A stretch of 64,000 nucleotides of DNA from an uncultured bacterium (GTDB taxonomy: Bacteria; Muiribacteriota; Ozemobacteria; Ozemobacterales; Ozemobacteraceae). Both the position numbers and the translations under genes were made by a program. Positions 1 to 6,821 of the stretch are shown here, one piece after another (within the stretch, counting starts at the first letter, position 1; the number at the start of each line of letters is the position of its first letter). Location: positions 1 through 64,000 of the forward strand of contig ONIU01000002.1 of assembly GCA_900317935.1 (NCBI GenBank), given 5' to 3'. Under the pieces are notes generated by a model. That model saw only the letters and a program-made list of their open reading frames with translations. It searched no databases and was not told the DNA's origin.

Positions 1-137
1 GCTTCATTTCTAGCATAAGAGCCATAGAGAATTACATCATTTAGATGATTACCTAATAAATCATGAAGTTTTGATATAAAAGGTAATAATAATGAGTTTA
101 ATTCTTCTTTATTTAGTTTTGGCAGTTCGTTTTCCAT
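1..137 (-). CDS. Nucleotidyltransferase-fold protein, N-terminal part (runs off window)
   Basis: The ATG lies at 137-135, and 45 codons can be read before the left edge of the window. The product begins MENELPKLNKEEL and reaches VILYGSYARNEA. The GSYAR motif after a beta strand is the start of the polymerase-beta-like (MNT) nucleotidyltransferase active site; the following Asp-x-Asp would lie outside the window. Such small proteins usually pair with a HEPN-type partner and either act in toxin-antitoxin systems or modify proteins or RNA. The partner cannot be seen here. A second nucleotidyltransferase, complete and with its partner, is at 62665-62955. The fold assignment is fairly safe; the role is not. 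Confidence 0.6.
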   Translation of the reverse strand, partial: MENELPKLNKEELNSLLLPFISKLHDLLGNHLNDVILYGSYARNE

Positions 138-238
138 ATTTTAATTTTAACAAGGCAGAATATTTTAGTCAAATAGTGGAACAAACAAGCCTTTTTAGAC
201 TATATTTTCATTGTAGTTATTGTTCTAAAGCCTCCACT

Positions 239-330
239 TGAGGGCTGCCGCCAAGGATGGCGGCGTGCAAGCGGTCACAGGATGTGTTAACCGTCGCTGA
301 GGTGTCAGACAAATGTCTGACGGAAGGGTG
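239..330. repeat. GC-rich dispersed repeat, copy 1 (copy 2 lies inside an ABC exporter gene)
   Basis: This stretch is much richer in G+C than its surroundings. It reads GGGCTGCCG, a CGGCGTGCAAGCG core, CACAGGATGTG and GTCGCTGAGGTG in order. The same words in the same order occur on the opposite strand at 9424-9487 inside the coding sequence of an ABC exporter. It ends with a small hairpin, CAGAC-aaat-GTCTG. It does not look like a gene. The 138-627 interval otherwise contains only the inverted-repeat element at 373-555 and the repeat block at 566-626. Confidence 0.6.
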
Positions 331-372
331 ACGTAATTATAGTAACCCTTCTTTAGCGTAGCGTATTAAATT

Positions 373-555
373 AGAGGCTGTGCTAAAACTCGTAATTTGA
401 TGAAAAATCAGTATTTATTTGTTTTGTAGCCTACCCATTGTCATAAACGTATAGCTTTCAGGGCTAAAGCCCATACGCTATACTTTTTATGACAAATGTG
501 CAGGCAATTAGCACAATCTAATTTGGACTTAAAAATTAGTTTTAACACAGCCTCT
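373..555. mobile_element. MITE-like element with 18-base terminal inverted repeats
   Basis: The element is 183 bases and is bounded by inverted repeats at 373-390 and 538-555 (AGAGGCTGTGCTAAAACT, one mismatch). The trinucleotide ATT occurs directly outside both ends and may be a 3-base target duplication. Inside is a nested imperfect palindrome: GTCATAAA and TATAGC arms at about 439-455 pair with 477-495 around a perfect GGGCT-aa-AGCCC core at 461-472. No open reading frame of useful size is present, so it would be non-autonomous. GGCTGT-type ends are seen in several DDE transposase families, but I cannot name the parent element. Confidence 0.5.
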
Positions 556-565
556 ATTAGATTAT

Positions 566-626
566 ATGTCCGTCAGGACATATCCTAGAAGTTTTCCAAA
601 GGTCAGAAAATTGCCCTATTGCAAAC
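566..626. repeat. Repeat block A: ATGTCC palindrome plus a 36-base repeat
   Basis: The palindrome ATGTCC-gtca-GGACAT (566-581) is followed after nine bases by a 36-base unit starting GTTTTCCAAAGG and ending TATTGCAAAC (591-626). Both parts recur in the same order at 1436-1451 and 1669-1705. The block sits directly after the stop codon of the minus-strand gene at 628-1182, and the second 36-base unit likewise lies just past the 3' end of the next minus-strand gene. It is therefore probably transcribed as a 3' untranslated sequence. Confidence 0.6.
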
Positions 627-627
627 C

Positions 628-1182
628 TCATGAATTAGGATTAAACCCTTCTGAAGTGCCATCGGAGTATTTTACAAAATAGACTTTGTAGACTATTGAA
701 GTAATAAAATCTTCTGAAACTTTCCTGATATTATCATGCCATTCATTGTTTTTTTTATAAATTTCCTTCCAAGTTTCAGCTTGTGATTTACCAGGTCTAA
801 TATTGCAAACTTGCCAGAATATGTTGCCCTCATAAAGAACTTTTTCGAATACAACAAAGGGAGAGTAATATATCTTAACCTGAAAACTACAAGCGGTAAT
901 TGTCTTTTTACCTTTGTTTTTTACGGCATGTCGAAGGTAGATTCTAGCAGGTTCAGTTTTTATCTCCTCTCCGCCGTAAATTCTTTTTTCCACATAGGTT
1001 TTCTCAACGTCATAACCGATTTCGCTTAAAGTTATAGTTACAGGAGCTGAAGCAGGTAAAGTATGGCAGATCGGAGTATAATTTTTCTTTTTGGGAGATA
1101 AAAACCGAAATGGGTTCTTTGCAAAAGACGATATAGGGCATAGAAGAACCATCAAAAATATGAAAAGGATAACTTTTTTCAT
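628..1182 (-). CDS. Secreted protein of unknown function (184 aa)
   Basis: I do not recognise the family. The product has a typical cleavable signal peptide: MKK, a hydrophobic stretch to about residue 20, and cleavage probably after SSFA. The mature part looks beta-rich, with alternating hydrophobic strands such as PVTITLSEIGYDV and YLRHAVKNKGKKTITACSF. The last motif, a conserved-looking N-x-G-x-K-T-I turn with a later RPGKSQ, resembles small Ig-like or FxLYD-type extracytoplasmic domains, but that is only an impression. The start is supported by AGGA a few bases upstream of the ATG. It is a single gene on the minus strand, flanked on both sides by repeat-rich DNA. It probably acts in the periplasm or at the cell surface. 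Confidence 0.7.
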   Translation of the reverse strand: MKKVILFIFLMVLLCPISSFAKNPFRFLSPKKKNYTPICHTLPASAPVTITLSEIGYDVEKTYVEKRIYGGEEIKTEPARIYLRHAVKNKGKKTITACSFQVKIYYSPFVVFEKVLYEGNIFWQVCNIRPGKSQAETWKEIYKKNNEWHDNIRKVSEDFITSIVYKVYFVKYSDGTSEGFNPNS

Positions 1183-1307
1183 AAATATTTCCTAAATTTT
1201 ATTATTTAAATTAATTATAATAATAAATTTAAAATTATCATCCAAAAAAAGCTGCAAACTTTGGAAACTGAAAATTGAGAACTGAAAACGGAAAGTTGAA
1301 AGAAAAC

Positions 1308-1334
1308 CAAAGCGTTACAATTTGTAACGCTTTG
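1308..1334. repeat. Perfect 12-bp hairpin
   Basis: CAAAGCGTTACA (1308-1319) and TGTAACGCTTTG (1323-1334) are exact inverted repeats around a 3-base loop. A run of A follows on the plus strand. Neither strand has a T tract directly after the stem, so it is not a convincing terminator. It lies in the 1183-1781 intergenic interval upstream of the 628-1182 gene. Confidence 0.5.
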
Positions 1335-1388
1335 AAAAAAAAAAAGAATCTAACAAGTAAATAAAACGTGATGAATACTTATCTAGAT

Positions 1389-1661
1389 ACATGGGGACAA
1401 ATTGTCCCTATGTAGAAATTTTATCTGAGGAGTATATGTCCGTCAGGACATCACATTATTAACCTAGGGCGTTGAAGACGCCCTAGGGATAGACCCCTCT
1501 TATAATTCTCGTCCAACAGGACGATACTATAATCCCCAAGGGCATCCTAAATGCCCTTGGGAAATGATGTAGCGCCACTTACGGGCGCCTTATTTTTTAT
1601 ATTCTAGTCCGTGGGCAACCTTGTTGCCCACGGTTATTGAAGTAACGTCCCTTCGGGACGT
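1389..1661. repeat. Array of eight different short hairpins
   Basis: Eight non-identical palindromes follow one another with 4-60 bases between them. They are GGGACA/TGTCCC (about 1394-1408), ATGTCC/GGACAT (1436-1451), CCTAGGGCG/CGCCCTAGG (1463-1487), CGTCC/GGACG (1510-1523), CCCAAGGGCAT/ATGCCCTTGGG (1535-1561), GCGCC/GGCGC (1572-1588), CCGTGGGCAA/TTGCCCACGG (1609-1633) and ACGTCCC/GGGACGT (1645-1661). No coding frame covers them. The units differ in sequence and length, so this is not a CRISPR array. It resembles a landing zone for REP/BIME-like palindromic units. Confidence 0.6.
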
Positions 1662-1668
1662 TTTAATA

Positions 1669-1705
1669 GTTTTCCAAAGGGTCAGAAAATTGGCCTGTTG
1701 CAAAC
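1669..1705. repeat. Repeat block B: second copy of the 36-base unit
   Basis: This unit starts GTTTTCCAAAGG and ends CTGTTGCAAAC. It differs from the copy at 591-626 by one inserted base and a few substitutions. Its partner palindrome ATGTCC-gtca-GGACAT is 217 bases upstream at 1436-1451 instead of nine bases away as in copy A. The hairpin array fills the gap. Confidence 0.6.
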
Positions 1706-1712
1706 AGAAATT

Positions 1713-1748
1713 AAAAAAGCCAGTCTAAAACATAGTTTTAGACTGGCT
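1713..1748 (-). terminator. Rho-independent terminator of the SH3-like secreted protein gene
   Basis: Read on the minus strand, the stem AGCCAGTCTAAAA pairs with TTTTAGACTGGCT around a short loop and is followed by TTTTTT. It lies 34 bases after the stop codon at 1782, so it very likely ends transcription of the 1782-3323 gene. Confidence 0.85.
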
Positions 1749-1781
1749 ATTAATTTGAGCCAATATATATACCGTTATTAT

Positions 1782-3323
1782 TTAGTTGGCTAAGTCTTCA
1801 CCGAGAAATTCGAGAGATACGCATTTACCTTTTTTCATGGTTATTCTGATGCCTTTTGAGTAATGATCTCTTAAATCATGCCATCTATAAACGCCATCAT
1901 TTTTGAATGTCATTACATATGGCTTTTCCCAATCTTGGCCTGCTCTTTCTTCTAAGTCTTTCTTTTCTGCTTTTTCGTCAATTGGATGCCATTTAGCATT
2001 TGCAAGTTTAGCAGACAAAGCTTTTAATTCTTCGACATTGCCACCAACTTTGAATCCTAAGAAATCGACAACTGGTTTGGTTATTACAAGTTTAACAAAT
2101 ATATCTTCAGATAAAACTGGTGGAGCTGATTCTTCTTCAGGTTCTTCTTCCTCTTCTTCGTCAGGGTCTTTTTCTTCGGGTTCTTCTGGTTCAGATGGTT
2201 CATCATCAAATGTTCCTGTATCATAAGCCATCTGATATTCTATGCCATCCCATTTTTGGTCTTTAAGCATATAGGTCCCAATAAATCTTTCTTCTTTTAC
2301 ATTAGAAGGATTACCTAATCTCAATGGCATTTCGGAAATATAATCAAAAGTTGCGCCTACTCTTGAAAAAGCACTAAAATTATGAGCATCCGGGGTAATT
2401 GATTTGCCGTTTACCCAGCCTTCAACTCCTTCTGAAGTTGTTACTTTAACCCAGGTATCTTTATCAACTTTCTTAAATTCGCTTATATAAATAATTTTAT
2501 TCTTAGATAATTTGGTTTTTGCTGTGCCATTAACAGGTTTATCTAGAACATTTACATTATCTTCCAAGCAGGCACCTTTTGTGAACAAACCTTCTGGAAT
2601 ACTTGGAGAAACAAATTGTTTGAAATCTTCAAAGTGAGGTAATCCTTTATATATATCGTCTCCTTTTCCACAAAGTGCACTAAGTTTGCCATTTTCAAAA
2701 AAGAAATCTAAAGCGATAACATTATCTGTTTCAGGCATACTAAAGCTAAAATTGGCAGCTTTTATAACATCATAAGATAATTTTCCACCAAATTTCTGGA
2801 AGAATTTTTCTTTTTCCATACCGAAAATCTTTTCACCAACAAGAGCATTTACCATTTCTGGATCAGAAATAAGAGCATAGTTTACTCCTCTTCCAGAACT
2901 GCGGTCATCTGAATCGCAAGTTATATGTATAACTGCATCTTTTTTACCATATACTTCAATATTATGATTCCAATCAGCATTTACATCATATGGTCTTTTT
3001 AAATTGACTTTAGTCCATTTGCTGGAATCATACTTATCAATTGTATCCATAGCGAACTTATCAATGTTATTTAAGAAATTAACACAAAGTATGAAAGAGT
3101 CTAACTTTTGATCTTCTCCACTATTCCAGGTTTCAACTCCGTTTTCAGTTTCCTGGTCAATATAATATTTAGTGGAGAATTTTGTTTTTTCGCTATATAA
3201 AGTATATTTTGTATCACCGACTTTTTTTGTCTCTAAAACTTTTTTATCATCAGCCTTAGATTCATTTAAAGAAAAAAGCATAAACAACAAAACCAAAGCA
3301 ATCATTAAACGATTTTTAAACAT
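1782..3323 (-). CDS. Secreted protein with a bacterial SH3-like domain and acidic linker (513 aa)
   Basis: The N-terminus is a signal peptide (MFKNRLMIALVLLFMLFSL, cleavage near NESKA). A bacterial SH3 (SH3b/SH3_3-type) module is visible at about residues 245-310: DNVNVLDKPV, then a strand pair, then WVKVTTSEGVEGWVNG. Such modules bind peptidoglycan or peptide ligands. A stretch of almost pure Asp/Glu/Pro at about 370-405 joins it to a C-terminal domain ending in MKKGKCVSLEFLGEDL. Homology for the N-terminal and C-terminal parts is not recognised. The gene has AAGGA before the ATG and its own terminator, so it is likely monocistronic. The location is periplasmic or extracellular (inferred). 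Confidence 0.75.
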   Translation of the reverse strand: MFKNRLMIALVLLFMLFSLNESKADDKKVLETKKVGDTKYTLYSEKTKFSTKYYIDQETENGVETWNSGEDQKLDSFILCVNFLNNIDKFAMDTIDKYDSSKWTKVNLKRPYDVNADWNHNIEVYGKKDAVIHITCDSDDRSSGRGVNYALISDPEMVNALVGEKIFGMEKEKFFQKFGGKLSYDVIKAANFSFSMPETDNVIALDFFFENGKLSALCGKGDDIYKGLPHFEDFKQFVSPSIPEGLFTKGACLEDNVNVLDKPVNGTAKTKLSKNKIIYISEFKKVDKDTWVKVTTSEGVEGWVNGKSITPDAHNFSAFSRVGATFDYISEMPLRLGNPSNVKEERFIGTYMLKDQKWDGIEYQMAYDTGTFDDEPSEPEEPEEKDPDEEEEEEPEEESAPPVLSEDIFVKLVITKPVVDFLGFKVGGNVEELKALSAKLANAKWHPIDEKAEKKDLEERAGQDWEKPYVMTFKNDGVYRWHDLRDHYSKGIRITMKKGKCVSLEFLGEDLAN

Positions 3324-3419
3324 TTTTAGTTCCTTATCATTACAAAATCTTTTACTACTAACTAAAATTTATACAACATATTATTAGATTTTACTATAAT
3401 TATTCCTCAAGCCTCCAAA

Positions 3420-3709
3420 GCAAACGCAAACTTTTTCTTTTATTGATGAGGCTTTGCTTTAATTATATAAAATGCTGATATTATCCAAATAAAACCCTCT
3501 TTGTTAAAGAGGGATGTCATGCATATTATGCATGACAGGGAGATTTTTAATAACCAAACAGTCTTCGGACTCAATTTTCTACTGTTTAATAAACTTCTCA
3601 AAAATCCCCTAGATTGCTAACGCAATCTTTCCCCTTTAAAAAAGGGGATATTTAACAATAACCATTTAATCTAAAAAAGGCATTAGTAATGAAAAAAGTT
3701 TGCGTTTGC
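3420..3709. mobile_element. 290-base composite palindromic element with 18-base inverted ends
   Basis: The ends GCAAACGCAAACTTTTTC (3420-3437) and its complement with one extra A (3691-3709) form terminal inverted repeats. Between them are several smaller palindromes: CCCTCTTTgttAAAGAGGG near 3492-3510, TGTCATGCAtattaTGCATGACA near 3513-3536, AGTCttcgGACT near 3560-3571, and CCCCTTT-aaa-AAAGGGG near 3632-3648. No open frame is present. It fills most of the 452-base gap between the two divergent genes and ends two bases before the predicted promoter of the 3776 gene. A stacked MITE or palindrome cluster is the best description. Confidence 0.45.
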
Positions 3710-3710
3710 C

Positions 3711-3739
3711 CTGACAATCTTTGTTTTTCAAGTTATATT
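3711..3739 (+). promoter_or_regulatory. Candidate sigma-70-type promoter for the Tim44/TerB gene
   Basis: CTGACA (3711-3716) and TATATT (3734-3739) are separated by 17 bases, and the ATG at 3776 follows 36 bases later. The -35 box directly abuts the right end of the inverted-repeat element at 3420-3709. Confidence 0.5.
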
Positions 3740-3775
3740 ATTGCTATCAAATTAAGATAATGATAAGCTTTCATT

Positions 3776-5857
3776 ATGTTTAAGAAAAACCACATATACA
3801 TTTTATCTTTGTTATTTTTTGCTTCTTTGTTTGTCTTTTTTGCAACTTCTATTGCAGATGCACGCGCAGGAGGCGGTCATCGTTACAGTGGAGGAAGCAG
3901 AAGCTCGTCCAGAAGCTACAGTAGAAGTTCACACAGAAGTTATTCCAGCCACCGATCGTCCAGCTATAGAAGTCATTCCTATAGGTCTGGCTCATCGTCT
4001 GGTTCGTTAAACTTAAATATCCCTACCCCACTATTGATTTTTTTTATAGTATCTCATCTAATTTTTGCTTGGTTAGCAACTAAATATCTCTTTTTCGAAG
4101 AATGCAACGATATTGCCGAAAAAATAGGATACGTTTTTGCTGTAGCAGTTATTTCCTCACCTGTTTTTATGCTATCTTGGATAGGAATACCTATCTTAAT
4201 CATATGCTTAGTTAAAGACAAGCCTATTTCAGATGAACCTGAGTATTCTTTTCTTGAAATCGGTAATTTCTCTGCAATTACTTCTAAAGACCCTGCTTTT
4301 GATAAAATTGAATTTTTGAGAAGAGCCAGAAAAGCTTTCATAACTGTTCAGGAAAGCTGGTCTAAGCGTGATTTAAGCAAAGCAGAAGCATTCTTAGCTG
4401 ATGGAACTTATGAACAGTTCCAGATTCAGATAAACAGAATGAAAGCTGACCACGAAATAGACCTGATGAAAGATATTGACTTCAAAAAAGTCATAATTGT
4501 TCGTTTATCAAGCAAAGCAGGTTACGATTCTCTGTCTGTTCAATTTACTGTGAGTGCAGTTAACTACAGAATCGACGACAGAAATAATTCTTTAAAAGAC
4601 GGCAGTATGAGTCCTGAAGAATTCACAGAAATATGGACATTCATGAGAAGAACCGGAACAAAAACAATAAAGAACGGTTTAATAGAAGGTTACTGCCCCA
4701 ACTGTGGAGCTCAGGTCGAAGGAGCAAGACTTTCCAAGTGTCCATCTTGTTCTTCTCTACTACGTTCTGGTCAGCATGACTGGATTCTGACAGGCATTAC
4801 ACAAGCTAGCGAATGGAGAGATGCTAATGTTGAAAATCCTATAGCTTACAAATCTATGATTAGTGCTGATAATTCTCTGAATATTTCACATCTTGAAGAC
4901 AAACTTACAGTTATATTCTGGCGTTTGGTTGAATCAAACAGACTAGGCAATTCAGAACCTATTCAGAAAGTTTCTACAAATGAATTTGCTCAATCTTTTG
5001 CTAATTCGAACTATTCTGCTGCTTTCCCCAAATGTAAAGAATGTGCCTTAGGCTCACAAGAAATAATAGGCTTTATTACCAATCGTAATGATTACGACTA
5101 CTTAATTGGTCAGATAGTTTGGAGCGGAATTTCTGTTTCTAACAACACAGAAATTCATAGAAAATCTTTGGTCATTCTTAGAAGAAAGAAAGGTGTTTCT
5201 TCTGATCCGGAAAAATCCTTCTGCAGCACTCATTGTCCTAACTGCGGAGCAAAAGAACCCAGCGATTTAAGTTCTAATACTTGCGAATACTGCGGTTCAG
5301 TCTTTAATGACGACAGCAAAGACTGGATGCTTTGTGATCTAGTAATAGACTACTTTAAAAACAAAGCTATAGAATATATGAATGACGCTAGAATGTCTGC
5401 AAAAGGAATAGATGTCCAGAAAGAATCTCCAGATTCACAAATTAATCAAGCTACGACCAACGGTGTTGATTACAAAGTATTCGATTATTATTCCGGTAAT
5501 GACTTGCTCAGCATAACAGTGGCCATGATGCTAGTGGATGGCGTTATAGACAATAGAGAAATGAATATAATCCAAAATATCAGAAAAGCCAGAAATGTAA
5601 GCAATAACGAATTGCAACAAATTATCGGAAGATTGCAAAAAACTTCGGACCCGGTAAAGTTTGTCTTGGATACAACAGCTATTAAACTGGATGAAAATCT
5701 AATTAGACTTCTTATAAGTATTGCTGCAGCAGATGGCAACATTGACGATACTGAAGTCGAAATGTTGAATAAAATTTCAGCTAAAATGGAACTTCCAGAA
5801 AATAGGCTTCGAGATTTAATCAATGAAGTTTACGAAAAGAAGTGGAGCAAGCATTAA
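3776..5857 (+). CDS. Membrane protein with Tim44-like, zinc-ribbon and TerB-like domains (693 aa)
   Basis: The order is: a signal or membrane anchor (about 7-28), a Ser/Arg/Tyr/His-rich low-complexity stretch (about 32-78), two hydrophobic segments (about 84-104 and 118-145), then a Tim44-like domain (about 175-300, beginning FLRRARKAFITVQESWSKRD). A four-Cys zinc ribbon follows (CPNC and CPSC, about 306-325), then a second Tim44-like half, then a second ribbon (CPNC and CEYC, about 487-505). A TerB-like helical domain ends the protein (about 560-685), with the AAADG-x-ID signature seen in SIAAADGNIDDTEV and an earlier MMLVDGVID. Tim44-like domains associate with membranes, and TerB domains occur in membrane-linked stress systems. 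I cannot state a reaction. The gene stands alone, with no classical Shine-Dalgarno. Confidence 0.7.
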   Translation: MFKKNHIYILSLLFFASLFVFFATSIADARAGGGHRYSGGSRSSSRSYSRSSHRSYSSHRSSSYRSHSYRSGSSSGSLNLNIPTPLLIFFIVSHLIFAWLATKYLFFEECNDIAEKIGYVFAVAVISSPVFMLSWIGIPILIICLVKDKPISDEPEYSFLEIGNFSAITSKDPAFDKIEFLRRARKAFITVQESWSKRDLSKAEAFLADGTYEQFQIQINRMKADHEIDLMKDIDFKKVIIVRLSSKAGYDSLSVQFTVSAVNYRIDDRNNSLKDGSMSPEEFTEIWTFMRRTGTKTIKNGLIEGYCPNCGAQVEGARLSKCPSCSSLLRSGQHDWILTGITQASEWRDANVENPIAYKSMISADNSLNISHLEDKLTVIFWRLVESNRLGNSEPIQKVSTNEFAQSFANSNYSAAFPKCKECALGSQEIIGFITNRNDYDYLIGQIVWSGISVSNNTEIHRKSLVILRRKKGVSSDPEKSFCSTHCPNCGAKEPSDLSSNTCEYCGSVFNDDSKDWMLCDLVIDYFKNKAIEYMNDARMSAKGIDVQKESPDSQINQATTNGVDYKVFDYYSGNDLLSITVAMMLVDGVIDNREMNIIQNIRKARNVSNNELQQIIGRLQKTSDPVKFVLDTTAIKLDENLIRLLISIAAADGNIDDTEVEMLNKISAKMELPENRLRDLINEVYEKKWSKH

Positions 5858-5909
5858 AGCCACTTTTGAGACTGTACAAAAAAAGGTACAAAAAAAATTA
5901 AAAAATTTG

Positions 5910-5938
5910 TTGACTCTCAAAAGGGTTTTTGATATTAT
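5910..5938 (+). promoter_or_regulatory. Strong promoter of the tRNA cluster
   Basis: TTGACT (5910-5915) and TATTAT (5933-5938) are 17 bases apart, close to the ideal sigma-70 pattern. They lie 72 bases before the first tRNA and point into the cluster. Confidence 0.8.
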
Positions 5939-6009
5939 CTATTTCCGTCACGAGGTGATGCTAAATTTAATCGGGTCAAGCCCCGTTAAGTCTAACAACC
6001 TTAAGACAA

Positions 6010-6082
<73 letters not shown>

Positions 6083-6104
6083 ATTGAACGCAATACTTCA
6101 TTTT

Positions 6105-6177
6105 GCGGGAATAGCTCAGTTGGTAGAGCGCCACCTTGCCAAGGTGGATGTCGCGGGTTCGAGTCCCGTTTCCCGCT
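6105..6177 (+). tRNA. tRNA-Gly(GCC), copy 1
   Basis: GCGGGAA pairs with TTCCCGC. The loop TTGCCAA lies between CCACC and GGTGG, giving anticodon GCC. It is identical over its full 73 bases to the copy at 6691-6763. Confidence 0.95.
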
Positions 6178-6197
6178 CCCACCAAATGATTTTGGTT

Positions 6198-6271
6198 GCG
6201 CCAGTAGCTCAGGTGGATAGAGCAGCAGCCTTCTAAGCTGCGGGCCAGGGGTTCGAATCCTCTCTGGCGCG
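6198..6271 (+). tRNA. tRNA-Arg(TCT)
   Basis: GCGCCAG pairs with CTGGCGC. The anticodon stem GCAGC/GCTGC encloses CTTCTAA, giving anticodon TCT. The discriminator base is G and CCA is not encoded. Confidence 0.95.
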
Positions 6272-6302
6272 TTGGTTTAGGCTGTATCACTACGGTCTAC
6301 AT

Positions 6303-6375
6303 GGTCGGAGTAGCGCAATGGTAGAGCACAAGATTGTGGATCTTGCGGCTGCGGGTTCGAGCCCCGTCTCCGACC
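6303..6375 (+). tRNA. tRNA-His(GTG)
   Basis: GTCGGAG pairs with CTCCGAC, with the extra 5' G (-1) opposite discriminator C that is typical of tRNA-His. The loop TTGTGGA between CAAGA and TCTTG gives anticodon GTG. Confidence 0.95.
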
Positions 6376-6383
6376 CTTCGCCA

Positions 6384-6457
6384 GCGCTTGTAGCTCAATT
6401 GGATAGAGCGACAGACTTCGGATCTGTAGGCTGAGGGTTCGAGCCCTTCCAGGCGCG
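6384..6457 (+). tRNA. tRNA-Arg(TCG)
   Basis: GCGCTTG pairs with CAGGCGC, using one G-T pair. The loop CTTCGGA between ACAGA and TCTGT gives anticodon TCG. The discriminator is G. Confidence 0.95.
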
Positions 6458-6481
6458 ATGTTCTAAATCATTTGAAATTAT

Positions 6482-6553
6482 GGTCCGCTAGCTCAGGGGT
6501 AGAGCATCTGACTTTTAATCAGGGGGTCGTTGGTTCAAATCCAACGCGGATCA
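6482..6553 (+). tRNA. tRNA-Lys(TTT)
   Basis: GGTCCGC pairs with GCGGATC. The loop CTTTTAA between TCTGA and TCAGG gives anticodon TTT. Confidence 0.93.
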
Positions 6554-6588
6554 CTTTTTATGGTTCCTTCTCTAATGGTTGGAACTTA

Positions 6589-6661
6589 GGGAAATTAGCT
6601 CAGCTGGTAGAGCAACTGACTCTTAATCAGTGGGTCAACGGTTCGAATCCGTTATTTCCCA
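6589..6661 (+). tRNA. tRNA-Lys(CTT)
   Basis: GGGAAAT pairs with ATTTCCC. The loop CTCTTAA between ACTGA and TCAGT gives anticodon CTT. Together with the preceding gene it covers both Lys codons. Confidence 0.95.
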
Positions 6662-6690
6662 TTTTTAGCTGATTAATAAGTCAGAAAACT

Positions 6691-6763
6691 GCGGGAATAG
6701 CTCAGTTGGTAGAGCGCCACCTTGCCAAGGTGGATGTCGCGGGTTCGAGTCCCGTTTCCCGCT
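6691..6763 (+). tRNA. tRNA-Gly(GCC), copy 2
   Basis: This is an exact 73-base duplicate of the tRNA at 6105-6177, with unrelated flanks. It is the last tRNA of the cluster. Confidence 0.95.
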
Positions 6764-6781
6764 CTTAGTATTTTAGCAGGT

Positions 6782-6802
6782 CACTGAAAAGTGGCTTTTT
6801 TT
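6782..6802 (+). terminator. Terminator of the tRNA cluster
   Basis: A small stem, CACT-gaaa-AGTG (6782-6793), is followed by GC and seven T. The stem is short but the position, right after the last tRNA, fits. Confidence 0.6.
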
Positions 6803-6821
6803 ATTTTAGGTTGATTTTCAA

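Noticed and set aside
1308-1334. Possible rho-independent terminator
   Set aside because: The stem is perfect, but neither strand has a T tract directly after it and no gene ends nearby in a suitable direction.
1389-1661. CRISPR-like array
   Set aside because: The palindromes differ in sequence and length, there is no constant repeat with regular spacers, and no cas gene is present.
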